Shown: positions 35,767-44,515 of the stretch, piece by piece
Layout of the letters: every line of letters begins with the position of its first letter
Numbering within the stretch: position 1 is the stretch's first letter
Assembly: GCA_905182335.1 (NCBI GenBank)
Contig: CAJJBE010000004.1
Location: 273,022 to 337,021 of the forward strand
Source of the DNA: Flavobacteriales bacterium UBA4466
GTDB lineage: Bacteria; Bacteroidota; Bacteroidia; Flavobacteriales_D; Crocinitomicaceae
Length of the DNA stretch: 64,000 bases
Direction of reading: 5' to 3'
The notes under the pieces: model-generated
Database searches by the model: none
What the model was told of the DNA's origin: nothing
What the model saw: only the letters and a program-made list of their open reading frames with translations
Made by a program: the position numbers and the translations under genes

Positions 35767-37329
35767 TTAATTTATTTCGAGATCAGGGATGTTTATCAAT
35801 GAAAGATTAATGTTTTTATCGATAGCTCCAAATTTTTTAAATTCTGCTATAGACTCTAAAACATCGTGATTAATCGATTTACACTTACTTCCATCAATGG
35901 TCATTTTAATCCCTTCTGGTGCGTCGTAGAAGTACTGAATAATACTTGCCTTATTTAAAAACGTTACCTCCTCTGCTAATTCCATATTAACGCCTCCTTC
36001 ATTGTTCTTCGTAATCGTATAGCTGTGGCGGAAGTTTCGTCGTAAGATATAAAAAATAGCAACTGCAATTCCGAAGAAAATCCCTTTCAATAAATCAGTT
36101 AAAAGGACAGCTATAATTGTTGACACGAAAGGTACAAATTGTTCGTATCCAGAGTTGAACATTGATTTAAACAGTTGTATTCGCGCTAACTTGTATCCAA
36201 CCATTATCAGAATAGCAGCTAATGAAGCTAAAGGAATTAGATTAATTAATGTTGGTATAAAGAATACCGAAAGCAGTAATAAGATACCGTGAACAATTGT
36301 TGAAAATTTTGATTTTCCTCCAGCGCTCACATTTGCAGAACTTCTAACGATAACTTGTGTTACAGGAAGCCCACCAATTAAACCAGAAACAATATTTCCA
36401 ACCCCTTGGGCTTTCAATTCTCTATTTGTAGGTGTATGATGCTTCTCTGGGTCTAAATTGTCGGTAGCTTCAACACTAAGTAGTGTTTCTAAACTTCCAA
36501 CCAATGCAATCGTTAGAGCGATAATGTATACATTAGGGTTAGCTAAGTAACTGAAGTCTGGAAATTGAAAAAATGTCGTGAATTCACTTAAAGATGATGC
36601 AACAGGTAGTTCAACAAGATGTTTGTTCTCCAGGAATAGATTTGGAAAATAAGATTGAAATAAAGCGTTTAAACCTATTCCAAGAAGTACCACAATTAAG
36701 GCTCCTGGAATGACTTTAAATAGCGCAACCTTCTTGATTTTTTCACTATTGAATAGAATTAAAATGAAGACTGAAAGCGCACTAATAATGATGGCTCCTG
36801 GCTCTAAAGCATTAAAGGCATAGAGTAATTCGGAGAAGGTGTTATGACCATCTGGCTGCCAGAAAGATTGGTCTCCAAAAAAGTCGGTATCATAACCAAA
36901 TGCATGTGGAATTTCCTTTAAAATTAGGGTAATGCCAATTGCTGCGAGCATCCCTTTAATTACTGAGGATGGAAAATAGTTGCCAAGGATTCCAAGTCTT
37001 GCATATCCTGCAATAATTTGAACTATTCCAGATAAAACTACCGCTACCAAAAAAGCATCAAAACTACCAAGTGTAGCAATTGCCGCCGTAATGATAGTTA
37101 TAAGTCCTGCTGCCGGTCCTGAAACACCAATACGGCTGCCACTTAAAACACCAACTATAATACCACCTACAATACCCGCTATGATACCCGCGAAAATATT
37201 AGGCATGTCATTTATTCCATCTACGTTTGTTGACGCAAACCCGACCCCTAAACAAAGTGGGAGCGCAACTAAAAACACGACTAAACTAGCCGGTAAATCT
37301 ACACCTAAGTGCTTAAAATACTTTTTCAT
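35767..37329 (-). CDS. SulP family anion transporter with C-terminal STAS-like domain
   Basis: A 520-residue inner membrane transporter with about 12-14 hydrophobic segments. The SulP signatures are SGSRIGVSGPAAGLITI (about 64-80), the SLETLLSVEATDNLDP block and the GLIGGLPVTQVIVRSSANVSAGGKSK block (about 310-335). The last 85 residues form a shortened STAS-like domain. SulP proteins carry sulfate, bicarbonate or other anions; the carbonic anhydrase next door favours bicarbonate (inference, as in BicA-type transporters). Confidence 0.92.
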   Translation of the reverse strand: MKKYFKHLGVDLPASLVVFLVALPLCLGVGFASTNVDGINDMPNIFAGIIAGIVGGIIVGVLSGSRIGVSGPAAGLITIITAAIATLGSFDAFLVAVVLSGIVQIIAGYARLGILGNYFPSSVIKGMLAAIGITLILKEIPHAFGYDTDFFGDQSFWQPDGHNTFSELLYAFNALEPGAIIISALSVFILILFNSEKIKKVALFKVIPGALIVVLLGIGLNALFQSYFPNLFLENKHLVELPVASSLSEFTTFFQFPDFSYLANPNVYIIALTIALVGSLETLLSVEATDNLDPEKHHTPTNRELKAQGVGNIVSGLIGGLPVTQVIVRSSANVSAGGKSKFSTIVHGILLLLSVFFIPTLINLIPLASLAAILIMVGYKLARIQLFKSMFNSGYEQFVPFVSTIIAVLLTDLLKGIFFGIAVAIFYILRRNFRHSYTITKNNEGGVNMELAEEVTFLNKASIIQYFYDAPEGIKMTIDGSKCKSINHDVLESIAEFKKFGAIDKNINLSLINIPDLEIN

Positions 37330-37369
37330 GTGTTCTGATATAATTTATACTATTGATTTCGTGTTTCAA

Positions 37370-37690
37370 TTAGCAGTTCATATCAGGAGGGGGGTATGGA
37401 GTGTTAAGGTAAACACTATCGAAGCTAGTCTGTTTAAAATGAGATTCAAGTAATTTACTTTGAGAATCAATCACAGGAATCAATGTGAAACCTTTATTTC
37501 TATCTTTCTCGTTTTCGTCTTTATCTTCTTCTGCGTCTTCGTTTTCTGATTCTTGTTCAGAGTCATCTTCTTCTCCTTCTTGAAGTTCACATACTATTTT
37601 CTCTTCTGAATTAGAATTAAGAATTTGCATGTGTTTGATAACTATCTGACTAATAAATAGCGTTAAAAATAGAGCGATTAAAAACCTCAT
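37370..37690 (-). CDS. Small exported protein with very acidic linker, first gene of the SulP operon
   Basis: About 106 residues; ATG at 37690 is chosen over a GTG two codons upstream because it opens the hydrophobic N-terminal segment (RFLIALFLTLFISQIVI). After it comes an acidic tract (about 33-65, almost all E, D, S, N, K) and a short C-terminal block ending YLNTPYPPPDMNC. It may be anchored in the inner membrane with the acidic part in the periplasm. No family is recognised. It lies 40 nt before the SulP gene and has a -7 box 5 nt before its ATG. Confidence 0.6.
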   Translation of the reverse strand: MRFLIALFLTLFISQIVIKHMQILNSNSEEKIVCELQEGEEDDSEQESENEDAEEDKDENEKDRNKGFTLIPVIDSQSKLLESHFKQTSFDSVYLNTPYPPPDMNC

Positions 37691-37695
37691 AGGCA

Positions 37696-37703
37696 CAAAT
37701 ATA
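37696..37703 (-). promoter_or_regulatory. -7 promoter box for the acidic protein/SulP/carbonic anhydrase operon
   Basis: Reads TATATTTG on the minus strand (exact TAnnTTTG). It ends 5 nt before the ATG at 37690, predicting a leaderless or nearly leaderless transcript. No -33 element was found. Confidence 0.45.
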
Positions 37704-37727
37704 ATAATATTTTCACGTTTAAATTAC

Positions 37728-38246
37728 CTAGGTATGTAGATCTGTTATTAACATTTCATAACAAATATAGGGATGTTCTTTTTTATATTTTAGGTAAACG
37801 GATCCTAATTCTAGGTAACCACGGTTTAAGTAAAATTTTTGATTTCGCGGATTTTGACTAAATGTATCTAGTCGAATGGAGTCATAATTGTTTTTTACGG
37901 CAAATTCTTCCGCGAAATCCATTATTTTTCTTGCAATTCCTTTTCCTTGATGACTTGGTAAAACTGCCAATCTGTGGACAACAATATTTTTTGAATCAAT
38001 AGGAGTACGCCAATTGATTTCTCCATACTCCTCATCTTGAGTTTCATTTAGAACAACTATTCCAACGATTTCATGTCCCAATTTATAGGTGAAAAGTGTT
38101 TCTGTTTGAATATCATTTGTAATACTTTCGATATTAGGATAGTTTTCATCCCATTGATTAATTCCATTATCACGTAAGTTTTTACCACATGCTTTAGTTA
38201 GGGTGACAATTGAGTTAATTTCGGAATATTTTCCTTTCTCAATCAT
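37728..38246 (-). CDS. GNAT family N-acetyltransferase
   Basis: A 172-residue acetyltransferase. The acetyl-CoA binding motif is VLPSHQGKGIARKIMDFAEE (R/Q-x-x-G-x-G/A type), followed by the NNYDSIRLDTFSQNPRNQKFYLNRGY block that ends the GNAT fold. Substrate cannot be predicted from sequence. It begins 3 nt after the kbl stop and so is cotranscribed with it. Confidence 0.88.
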   Translation of the reverse strand: MIEKGKYSEINSIVTLTKACGKNLRDNGINQWDENYPNIESITNDIQTETLFTYKLGHEIVGIVVLNETQDEEYGEINWRTPIDSKNIVVHRLAVLPSHQGKGIARKIMDFAEEFAVKNNYDSIRLDTFSQNPRNQKFYLNRGYLELGSVYLKYKKEHPYICYEMLITDLHT

Positions 38247-38249
38247 TAT

Positions 38250-39440
38250 TTAGTCAATTACACTTAATGCTTTACCAACTTTGATAAATGCTGCTGCTGC
38301 CTTGTCTAAATCAGCTTTAGAGTGTGCTGCAGAAATCTGAGTTCTAATACGCGCTTGACCCTTTGCTACAACAGGGTAAAAGAACCCAATAGCGTAAACC
38401 CCTTCTTGCAATAGCATGTCAGCAAAATTTTGAGAAAGCGCTGCGTCATAGAGCATAATTGGTACAATTGGTGAATCACCTGGCTTTATGTCAAACCCAG
38501 CGGCAATAATTTGATCTTTAAAGTATTTTGTGTTTTCTTCTAAAGTATCTCTCAGTTCCGTTGTTGAACTAAGTATATCAAATACTTTATTCGATGCACC
38601 AACAATTGACGGAGCTAATGAGTTTGAGAATAAATATGGACGAGATTTTTGACGTAACATATCAATAATTTCTTTTTTCCCAGTTGTATATCCCCCCATA
38701 GCTCCCCCCAATGCTTTACCAAGAGTTCCTGTAATGATATCAACTTTTCCACTTACACCGCAATGTTCTGGGACACCTCGCCCCGTTTTTCCAATAAATC
38801 CTGCGGAGTGGCATTCATCACTCATTACAAGCGCATCATATTTATCCGCTAAGGCACAAATCTCGTCCATTTTAGCAATGTCACCATCCATAGAGAAAAC
38901 ACCATCTGTAACAATAATTCTAAAACGCTGATCTTGTGCTTTTTTTAATTGCTCTTCTAAATCATTCATGTCAGAGTGTTTGTATCTGTATCGTTGAGCT
39001 TTGCAAAGGCGAACACCATCAATAATTGAAGCATGGTTTAGTGCATCGGAAATGATTGCGTCTTCAGTTCCAAAAAGCGGCTCAAATAGGCCTCCATTTG
39101 CATCAAATGCAGCAGCGTACAATATTGTATCCTCTGTACCATAAAAAGAAGCAATTTTAGCTTCTAATTCTTTGTGAATATCTTGAGTCCCACAAATAAA
39201 TCGAACAGATGACATTCCGAAACCATGAGAGTCTAATGTATCTTTAGCTGCTTGAATTACTTCTTCATTTGAAGATAAGCCTAGATAGTTATTAGCGCAC
39301 ATAATGACTACATTCTCTCCAGTATTAACATTAACGCTTGGTCCTTGAGGAGTAGTTATAATGCGTTCTCTCTTATATATTCCGGAATCTTTAATCGAGT
39401 TTAATTCTGTTAGAAGATGGTCTTTAATTTTTCCGTACAT
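38250..39440 (-). CDS. kbl: Glycine C-acetyltransferase (2-amino-3-ketobutyrate CoA ligase)
   Basis: A 396-residue PLP enzyme of the alpha-oxoamine synthase family. It converts 2-amino-3-oxobutyrate and CoA to glycine and acetyl-CoA in threonine breakdown. The PLP lysine is K242 (GTLGKALGG), with D208/H211 in the SDECHSAGF cofactor block and the N-terminal NYLGL substrate motif. Its usual partner, threonine dehydrogenase, is not adjacent. Closely related serine palmitoyltransferases share the fold, but overall similarity and length favour kbl. Confidence 0.92.
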   Translation of the reverse strand: MYGKIKDHLLTELNSIKDSGIYKRERIITTPQGPSVNVNTGENVVIMCANNYLGLSSNEEVIQAAKDTLDSHGFGMSSVRFICGTQDIHKELEAKIASFYGTEDTILYAAAFDANGGLFEPLFGTEDAIISDALNHASIIDGVRLCKAQRYRYKHSDMNDLEEQLKKAQDQRFRIIVTDGVFSMDGDIAKMDEICALADKYDALVMSDECHSAGFIGKTGRGVPEHCGVSGKVDIITGTLGKALGGAMGGYTTGKKEIIDMLRQKSRPYLFSNSLAPSIVGASNKVFDILSSTTELRDTLEENTKYFKDQIIAAGFDIKPGDSPIVPIMLYDAALSQNFADMLLQEGVYAIGFFYPVVAKGQARIRTQISAAHSKADLDKAAAAFIKVGKALSVID

Positions 39441-39460
39441 ATGCCAAATTTTAGGTTTGA

Positions 39461-39468
39461 CAAATGTA
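39461..39468 (-). promoter_or_regulatory. -7 promoter box for kbl
   Basis: Reads TACATTTG on the minus strand (exact TAnnTTTG), 20 nt before the kbl ATG. Confidence 0.45.
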
Positions 39469-39534
39469 ATGAGAAAAAGCGTAATATATTGATGCTAAAA
39501 AAGTAATAAATTAAAAGATTAAGTTGTAAAAAGT

Positions 39535-39795
39535 TCAGATTAATGGCTCATATTTGATGAATTTTGTAGTTGAAATGGGCCTCTCGGAGTCAATCTTTAA
39601 TAAGTAAGTTCCGCTATTCAATTTAGATATGTTTAGTGTGTCATTTTCCAAAATCATTTCAGTTAGTATGACTCTTCTACTTAAATTGATTACTGAAGCA
39701 TTAACATAATGTTGATTATGTAAGTTGATTTGTAATTCATTTTTAACAGGGTTGTGTGCAATAATAATGTCGTTATCAAAAACTGGAATAGTCAC
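39535..39795 (-). CDS. Orphan T9SS type A sorting domain, in frame after the DUF5686 stop
   Basis: An 86-codon frame from GTG whose product is essentially only a sorting domain: NPVKNELQINLHNQ, then VNASVINLSRRVILTEMIL, LNSGTYLLKI and a tail ending FIKYEPLI. It has no signal peptide or cargo. It is in the same frame as the upstream DUF5686 gene, separated by that gene's single TAA and five sense codons (TTA CAA ACG ATT GGT). It may be a remnant of a lost cargo gene, a readthrough extension or a chance survivor; independent translation is doubtful. Confidence 0.45.
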   Translation of the reverse strand: MTIPVFDNDIIIAHNPVKNELQINLHNQHYVNASVINLSRRVILTEMILENDTLNISKLNSGTYLLKIDSERPISTTKFIKYEPLI

Positions 39796-39810
39796 ACCAA
39801 TCGTTTGTAA

Positions 39811-42300
39811 TTAAAAATTCCATTTTAAACTTCTATTGTCTAGTATGGCGAATGAGATTTTCCAGCTTACATTAGGGCTGATTTGATTTCCGTCAGATAA
39901 AACACCATAAACACCGATTCTTAAGCGTCTTTTAGAAAACTTAAAATTGCGTTCCAATCCTGCTAACAACTCATAGTGCTCCCAATTGAATTCAGGAACA
40001 TATAAAGCACCTGCACCAATTACTAATCCGATACGTGTTTTTTTCATAAAAGGAATTTTATTTAAAATGGCTCCATTGTCATGATGCACAAAATGGCCTT
40101 CCAAATAAATCTTCTCACTTGGAAGAGTTGAGTCAAGGCCTTGGAACGAATTTAATGGATTGGAAAACCAAATAGGATCGCTACGTCTATGGAATTTTTG
40201 ATCTGCGTCTTTTAGTGATTTTGTATTTAAAAACTTACCTGATTTGATATGATAACTTGAGGTTCCTATAGTACCTATTTTAAAGGTTTGCATGACGCCA
40301 CCAAGTAGGTAGTCGTGATTTACGTCACTTCCAAAAACAGTTTGAATACCTTTTTCATAATATAGGTAGAAAGTTGGCCATCTAGATCCTAATAGAACTT
40401 TCCTGTTTGGCTCTTTCATGTACTTTTGGTTTGGTGTATAACTTAGCGTTGCATCAAAGATTAAGGCTTGGTATGTGTCAAATTTAGTTGGGTCATTATT
40501 CGGAAAAGCGTCATCGATATCAAGAAAGTTATAGCCGTCTAAACTTCTTCGTTCACTCATGCTTAAGTCTGTATCTAAATAGAGACCGTTCAGAAGTTCG
40601 TAGCTATGGCCAAGAGTAATTTCAGTGGTTTCAATAAAGTTATCTCGTCTATAAATCTGTGTAATTGCATCGTAACCACGTATAACATCGAAAGAGTGTG
40701 AGAAATTACCTTGTAATGTTCCAAAATGAAAGGGGGAGTACCGATAGCTCCAGTCAGTAAATCCCTTTGGGTCACCATTTAAGAGCCCTATCGAAAACTC
40801 AGAATAAGAATCTATAAAGCGTTCATTTTCCCATTTTTTGAAATACGAAAACCCTGGTGCAAGTCTAGGTCCAGCAATCATAATCGGACGAATAAAAGCA
40901 GCAAGTGAGTTAATTGTCCACTGCGTTTTTTTAGCGCGATTCCTGTGGTCAACTCCCCACCAGAGAATTTTTAATGCAGTTACTTTGTTAAATGAAGCAT
41001 CGATTGAATCAAGGTATTCTTTTCGGTTTCGGTAATCTTTGATACTATCATTGACCCCTATGTATTCACGTTCTTCAGGAGTTAAAATTCCTACACGTTT
41101 ATCTTGCCAGAAGATTGAATCCTTTTCGTATGCTTCTTTTTCCGTTACTGAAAGTTCATTGTTAAAAAAACGATTGGGAAAATTAGGGGTGAAGTTGTAT
41201 TCGGTATATTCCGTAAAAGTAGTACAAGTCGATGTTTCGTTTTTATACTTTACCCCGTAATTGAGCGTCTGCCTTTTAAGTACACACAAACTATCACCTG
41301 GATGGTCAAATTCTTGCACAATTGAGAAGTAATCGTAAATCAATAGGTTTCCTTTCTCCATTGTAAGTTCTAACTTCTGAACTAACCATAGTGTATCTAT
41401 TACATATATATATCCTTTTAGTGTTGTTGTTGCAATATTCCTCGGAATGATTTTAATCTTACTGATATAACGACCTCCTTCTTTGTATTGTTCAACAAGA
41501 CGATATTTGTATGATAAAATCCCCGGCCCAGAAATAGGAGAGCTTACTGGTGTTTGGTGAAGGTCATTCAGGTGTAATAAGTTTTTAAAGAAATTAAAGT
41601 TTGATTTAACTGTCGTTGTATAATATAAGTTGTTGCGCTTAATTCCACGAGCATCGTATGCATTTCTAATCTCTTTCACTTTATTCCCTCCGCCATAATG
41701 ACGTGTGAAGTCGACTTCAACTAGGTTCATCTTGTTGGTAAGGTTTTCATCCTCCTTTCGTTTCTCAGCGAAAGGATCTTCAATACCTTTTGGGTCTATT
41801 TTTTCAGAATCTTTCTGATTCTTTTTTTCTTTTTCTTTGCGGTCAATTTTCTCAGAAGCTTTGGTGTATCCCGATACGGTGTGCGGATAATTCCAAGGAT
41901 TTATTTGATCACGTATTTTAACTACTTCAAGCATTATATCTCTACCTGGATTCGTTTTTTTAGTAGAGACATCTACATTTTCAATCTCTTGAATACTAGT
42001 AGGGTAGAGCTGATAGTTTTTCTGAACCGTATTCTCTTCAATCGTTATATAAGCTTCAATATTCTGATATCCCATTGATGTAATAACCAAGAAATACTCA
42101 CCCTGATACAAACGCATTTCATAGTATCCTTGAAGATCTGCAATGGTTCTCAATTCAGCGGAATTTTTCACATAGATTTTAGCATACGGAATAGGGGTGC
42201 CATTTTCATCTGAAATTGTCCCTTCAAGTAGTTGTTGTGCAAACGATAAACTCGGAGTAAGGGAGGCAATAACAAGAATTAAAAATAATAGTGATTTCAT
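39811..42300 (-). CDS. DUF5686 / carboxypeptidase-regulatory-like outer membrane protein
   Basis: About 829 residues from the ATG at 42300, chosen because the signal peptide (KSLLFLILVIASLTPSLSFAQ) starts there; the frame runs 14 codons further up. Residues about 22-110 are a carboxypeptidase-like beta-sandwich (EGTISDENGTPIPYAKIYVK, GEYFLVITSMGYQNIE), as at the N terminus of TonB-dependent proteins. The rest matches DUF5686, with alternating hydrophobic strands and a final aromatic residue (KWNF) as expected for a beta barrel. Function is not established; an outer membrane location is inferred. Confidence 0.88.
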   Translation of the reverse strand: MKSLLFLILVIASLTPSLSFAQQLLEGTISDENGTPIPYAKIYVKNSAELRTIADLQGYYEMRLYQGEYFLVITSMGYQNIEAYITIEENTVQKNYQLYPTSIQEIENVDVSTKKTNPGRDIMLEVVKIRDQINPWNYPHTVSGYTKASEKIDRKEKEKKNQKDSEKIDPKGIEDPFAEKRKEDENLTNKMNLVEVDFTRHYGGGNKVKEIRNAYDARGIKRNNLYYTTTVKSNFNFFKNLLHLNDLHQTPVSSPISGPGILSYKYRLVEQYKEGGRYISKIKIIPRNIATTTLKGYIYVIDTLWLVQKLELTMEKGNLLIYDYFSIVQEFDHPGDSLCVLKRQTLNYGVKYKNETSTCTTFTEYTEYNFTPNFPNRFFNNELSVTEKEAYEKDSIFWQDKRVGILTPEEREYIGVNDSIKDYRNRKEYLDSIDASFNKVTALKILWWGVDHRNRAKKTQWTINSLAAFIRPIMIAGPRLAPGFSYFKKWENERFIDSYSEFSIGLLNGDPKGFTDWSYRYSPFHFGTLQGNFSHSFDVIRGYDAITQIYRRDNFIETTEITLGHSYELLNGLYLDTDLSMSERRSLDGYNFLDIDDAFPNNDPTKFDTYQALIFDATLSYTPNQKYMKEPNRKVLLGSRWPTFYLYYEKGIQTVFGSDVNHDYLLGGVMQTFKIGTIGTSSYHIKSGKFLNTKSLKDADQKFHRRSDPIWFSNPLNSFQGLDSTLPSEKIYLEGHFVHHDNGAILNKIPFMKKTRIGLVIGAGALYVPEFNWEHYELLAGLERNFKFSKRRLRIGVYGVLSDGNQISPNVSWKISFAILDNRSLKWNF

Positions 42301-42400
42301 TTTTTTAGTTGGACAGAATATTTTACTTATAAGCAGCAGCAAATTTAGGACACTGTGTTAGATATCACAATACGCCGCAGGGCTTATTAAAGGAAATAAA

Positions 42401-42628
42401 TTACTCATTTTGAGCTTTTTGCTCTTCTAGGAATTTCATGTGTTTATCCATGCGCTTAATCATCCATCTTCTAACAATAAACATAAGTAATGCAATTCCG
42501 GCGAAGACATAATAAAATGACCACTTGCTAAACCCTTCACTAATTGACATATATGTTACGGCGATAAACAAAAAAACTGCCATCAATAACCAGAAGTAAA
42601 GCATTATTTTATTATAGGTTTTCATCAT
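42401..42628 (-). CDS. Small two-helix membrane protein
   Basis: A 75-residue protein with two predicted transmembrane helices (about 8-27 and 36-54) and a charged C-terminal helix (RRWMIKRMDKHMKFLEEQ). No family function is known to me. It is the last gene of the coaX-lptC operon, 23 nt after lptC. Confidence 0.75.
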   Translation of the reverse strand: MMKTYNKIMLYFWLLMAVFLFIAVTYMSISEGFSKWSFYYVFAGIALLMFIVRRWMIKRMDKHMKFLEEQKAQNE

Positions 42629-42651
42629 TCTATGATTTATGTAAAGATACG

Positions 42652-43221
42652 TTATTTTGACAAGTTGAATTTCCCGTAAGGTTCAATGATTTTGTAACGA
42701 CTGAACTCTTGAGTTGTTTCAATTCCTCTTCCCCAGCCTTGAACGGAATTGTCAGGGGATTTAATAATCACGTTTTTGTTTGTGTATATCGTGCTGTCAT
42801 TTTGATTCCAAAACAACTCTTCCGTTTCCAGTCGTTGTCCTTTTTTAAGGTTCAGTAAGCCTACAGAATCACGAACTACAATTTCTCCTGTTTCATAATT
42901 TACTTCTCCATAAAGGGCAGTTAATTTAGATATTATTGTTCCGTCTTCAGAATAGAAATCAACTTTTACGCCATCTTTTAATTTCGTTAGATGTGTTGGA
43001 GTCATATATGTTTCAGCAAGGGTTGCATAGATTTTTACACGTGCGCAACCAAAATCATTATAGAACATATTGAATTCACGCATTACGTCATTAGGAGCAT
43101 CTTCATCAAAAGTTACTTTTTGTATTGTATCTAAATCATTGACACATGAAAAAAGAATACCTGCCATAAAAATCATGGCAGGTATCTTAGTTAATAAGCC
43201 GGTTGATGACATGAATTTCAT
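42652..43221 (-). CDS. lptC: LPS export ABC transporter periplasmic protein LptC
   Basis: About 189 residues from the ATG at 43221, which directly follows the upstream stop; the longer frame would overlap that gene by 62 nt. The protein has an N-terminal hydrophobic segment with a lipobox-like LFSC (C26), then an LptC beta-jellyroll with MREFNMFYNDFGCARVKIYA, GVKVDFYSEDGTIISKLTA and SVQGWGRGIETTQ. It would bridge LptBFG and LptA in moving lipopolysaccharide across the periplasm. The coaX-OMP-TPR-lptC order is a familiar Bacteroidota arrangement, which supports the call. Confidence 0.9.
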   Translation of the reverse strand: MKFMSSTGLLTKIPAMIFMAGILFSCVNDLDTIQKVTFDEDAPNDVMREFNMFYNDFGCARVKIYATLAETYMTPTHLTKLKDGVKVDFYSEDGTIISKLTALYGEVNYETGEIVVRDSVGLLNLKKGQRLETEELFWNQNDSTIYTNKNVIIKSPDNSVQGWGRGIETTQEFSRYKIIEPYGKFNLSK

Positions 43222-43222
43222 T

Positions 43223-44503
43223 CTACTTCTTTGGGTTAACAGATACTCCGTAGCAAGATAAAATAACCGAAGAAGGAGATCCATTTTCGAAAACCATATT
43301 CCCAGAAGGAAAGCGACCTTTAAAGCTAGTTATTGCTCCTCCAGTTGATTCCCCTAGTGCTTTTGCCTGCTGTAATAGCTGAACTGCATAGATGTTATTA
43401 CATTGTCTTTCGAATGATGAAGACCCACACTTATTGGCATTTTTACCTACTGAAGATCCTGCAATTGTTAATGCTTTTCCTTTTAATTCACCTCTAACAG
43501 ACATTGCTGTATTGTAGGCAGACGAATAAGAGCCTGATTGATATTGTGCTCTTGCTACTTGATAAGTAATCTCTTCTGAATCATAGCCTTCTGGAGTTAG
43601 GGTTTTAGCAGTTTTTAGTACTGAGATTGCTGAAGAGTATTTCTTTTGAGCTAATAGGGCCTTTGCCTTTACCATTTGTGCATCAAAAGAAGTTGGATCA
43701 ATCGTTACATAGATGTCAATTAAATCTAAATACTCTGGACTTTCAGTACACTCTTTTTTCTCTAGTAAACTAATAAAGTTAAGAACAGATGCTTTTTTCA
43801 CTTCTGGATCTTCAGGTAAGTTTTCCATGTAACCTTTCAAGTCTGGAAGTATATCATTACAACTTTTCACTACGTAGTTGAAGTAACCTGTAATTATTTC
43901 TTGAGTTTTCACTGACATATTTGCTTTACTGATTAAAGTAGAAAGTTCAAAATATTCTGCGATCATTTTTTTCTTTAACGCCTCCTTATTGCTCAATGCA
44001 GCTTCAGAAAACATAGCGTAAGTGTTGTAGTAAAAGTAAGATACATATGCTTCATTTGTCGCAGTACCTAATGAGTCAATTCCTCTTCTAAATAATTTAT
44101 CTGCTTGTACGCGATCTGGGTTTGTTGTTTGCAAGAGAGCTGAGGCTCTAGTAAAGTCTTCGCTATACTTATAAAAGCCAGCGGTTTCAGCTCTATCCCA
44201 TGCAGCAACTAATGTGTCATTGTATGCAGCTTTATCACCTTTGTCTTGGACAGTGTTTACGACATTTCTTAACGTACCAATCATACGGCCGTAGTTTGCA
44301 GCATCGTATCCCCCACAAATTTCTTCACCTTTTAAATAATAACTTGCAGCTCCAGTATAGTTTTTAATTTTAAGTTCTTCTCCAGCAAGAAAACGCATAC
44401 GCTGACATTCTCTTTCTCTTACTTCATCATCCTCACCTTGAGCATATGAACTAACACCTGCTATAAGTAATATTCCCAATAATAGTTTTTCTAGCTTCAT
44501 CAT
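43223..44503 (-). CDS. Exported tetratricopeptide-repeat protein
   Basis: A 426-residue protein with a signal peptide (ending SSYAQ) and TPR-like helices: LAGEELKIKNYTGAASYYLKG near 40-60 and QMVKAKALLAQKKYSSAISVLKTA near 275-300, followed by the ARAQYQSGSYSSAYNTA repeat. Several Cys residues are present in the C-terminal part (CGSSSFERQCNN), possibly forming disulfides in the periplasm. TPRs suggest a scaffold role in envelope biogenesis, consistent with lptC and an outer membrane protein on either side. The specific function is unknown. Confidence 0.85.
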   Translation of the reverse strand: MMKLEKLLLGILLIAGVSSYAQGEDDEVRERECQRMRFLAGEELKIKNYTGAASYYLKGEEICGGYDAANYGRMIGTLRNVVNTVQDKGDKAAYNDTLVAAWDRAETAGFYKYSEDFTRASALLQTTNPDRVQADKLFRRGIDSLGTATNEAYVSYFYYNTYAMFSEAALSNKEALKKKMIAEYFELSTLISKANMSVKTQEIITGYFNYVVKSCNDILPDLKGYMENLPEDPEVKKASVLNFISLLEKKECTESPEYLDLIDIYVTIDPTSFDAQMVKAKALLAQKKYSSAISVLKTAKTLTPEGYDSEEITYQVARAQYQSGSYSSAYNTAMSVRGELKGKALTIAGSSVGKNANKCGSSSFERQCNNIYAVQLLQQAKALGESTGGAITSFKGRFPSGNMVFENGSPSSVILSCYGVSVNPKK

Positions 44504-44515
44504 TTATTCTTTTTA

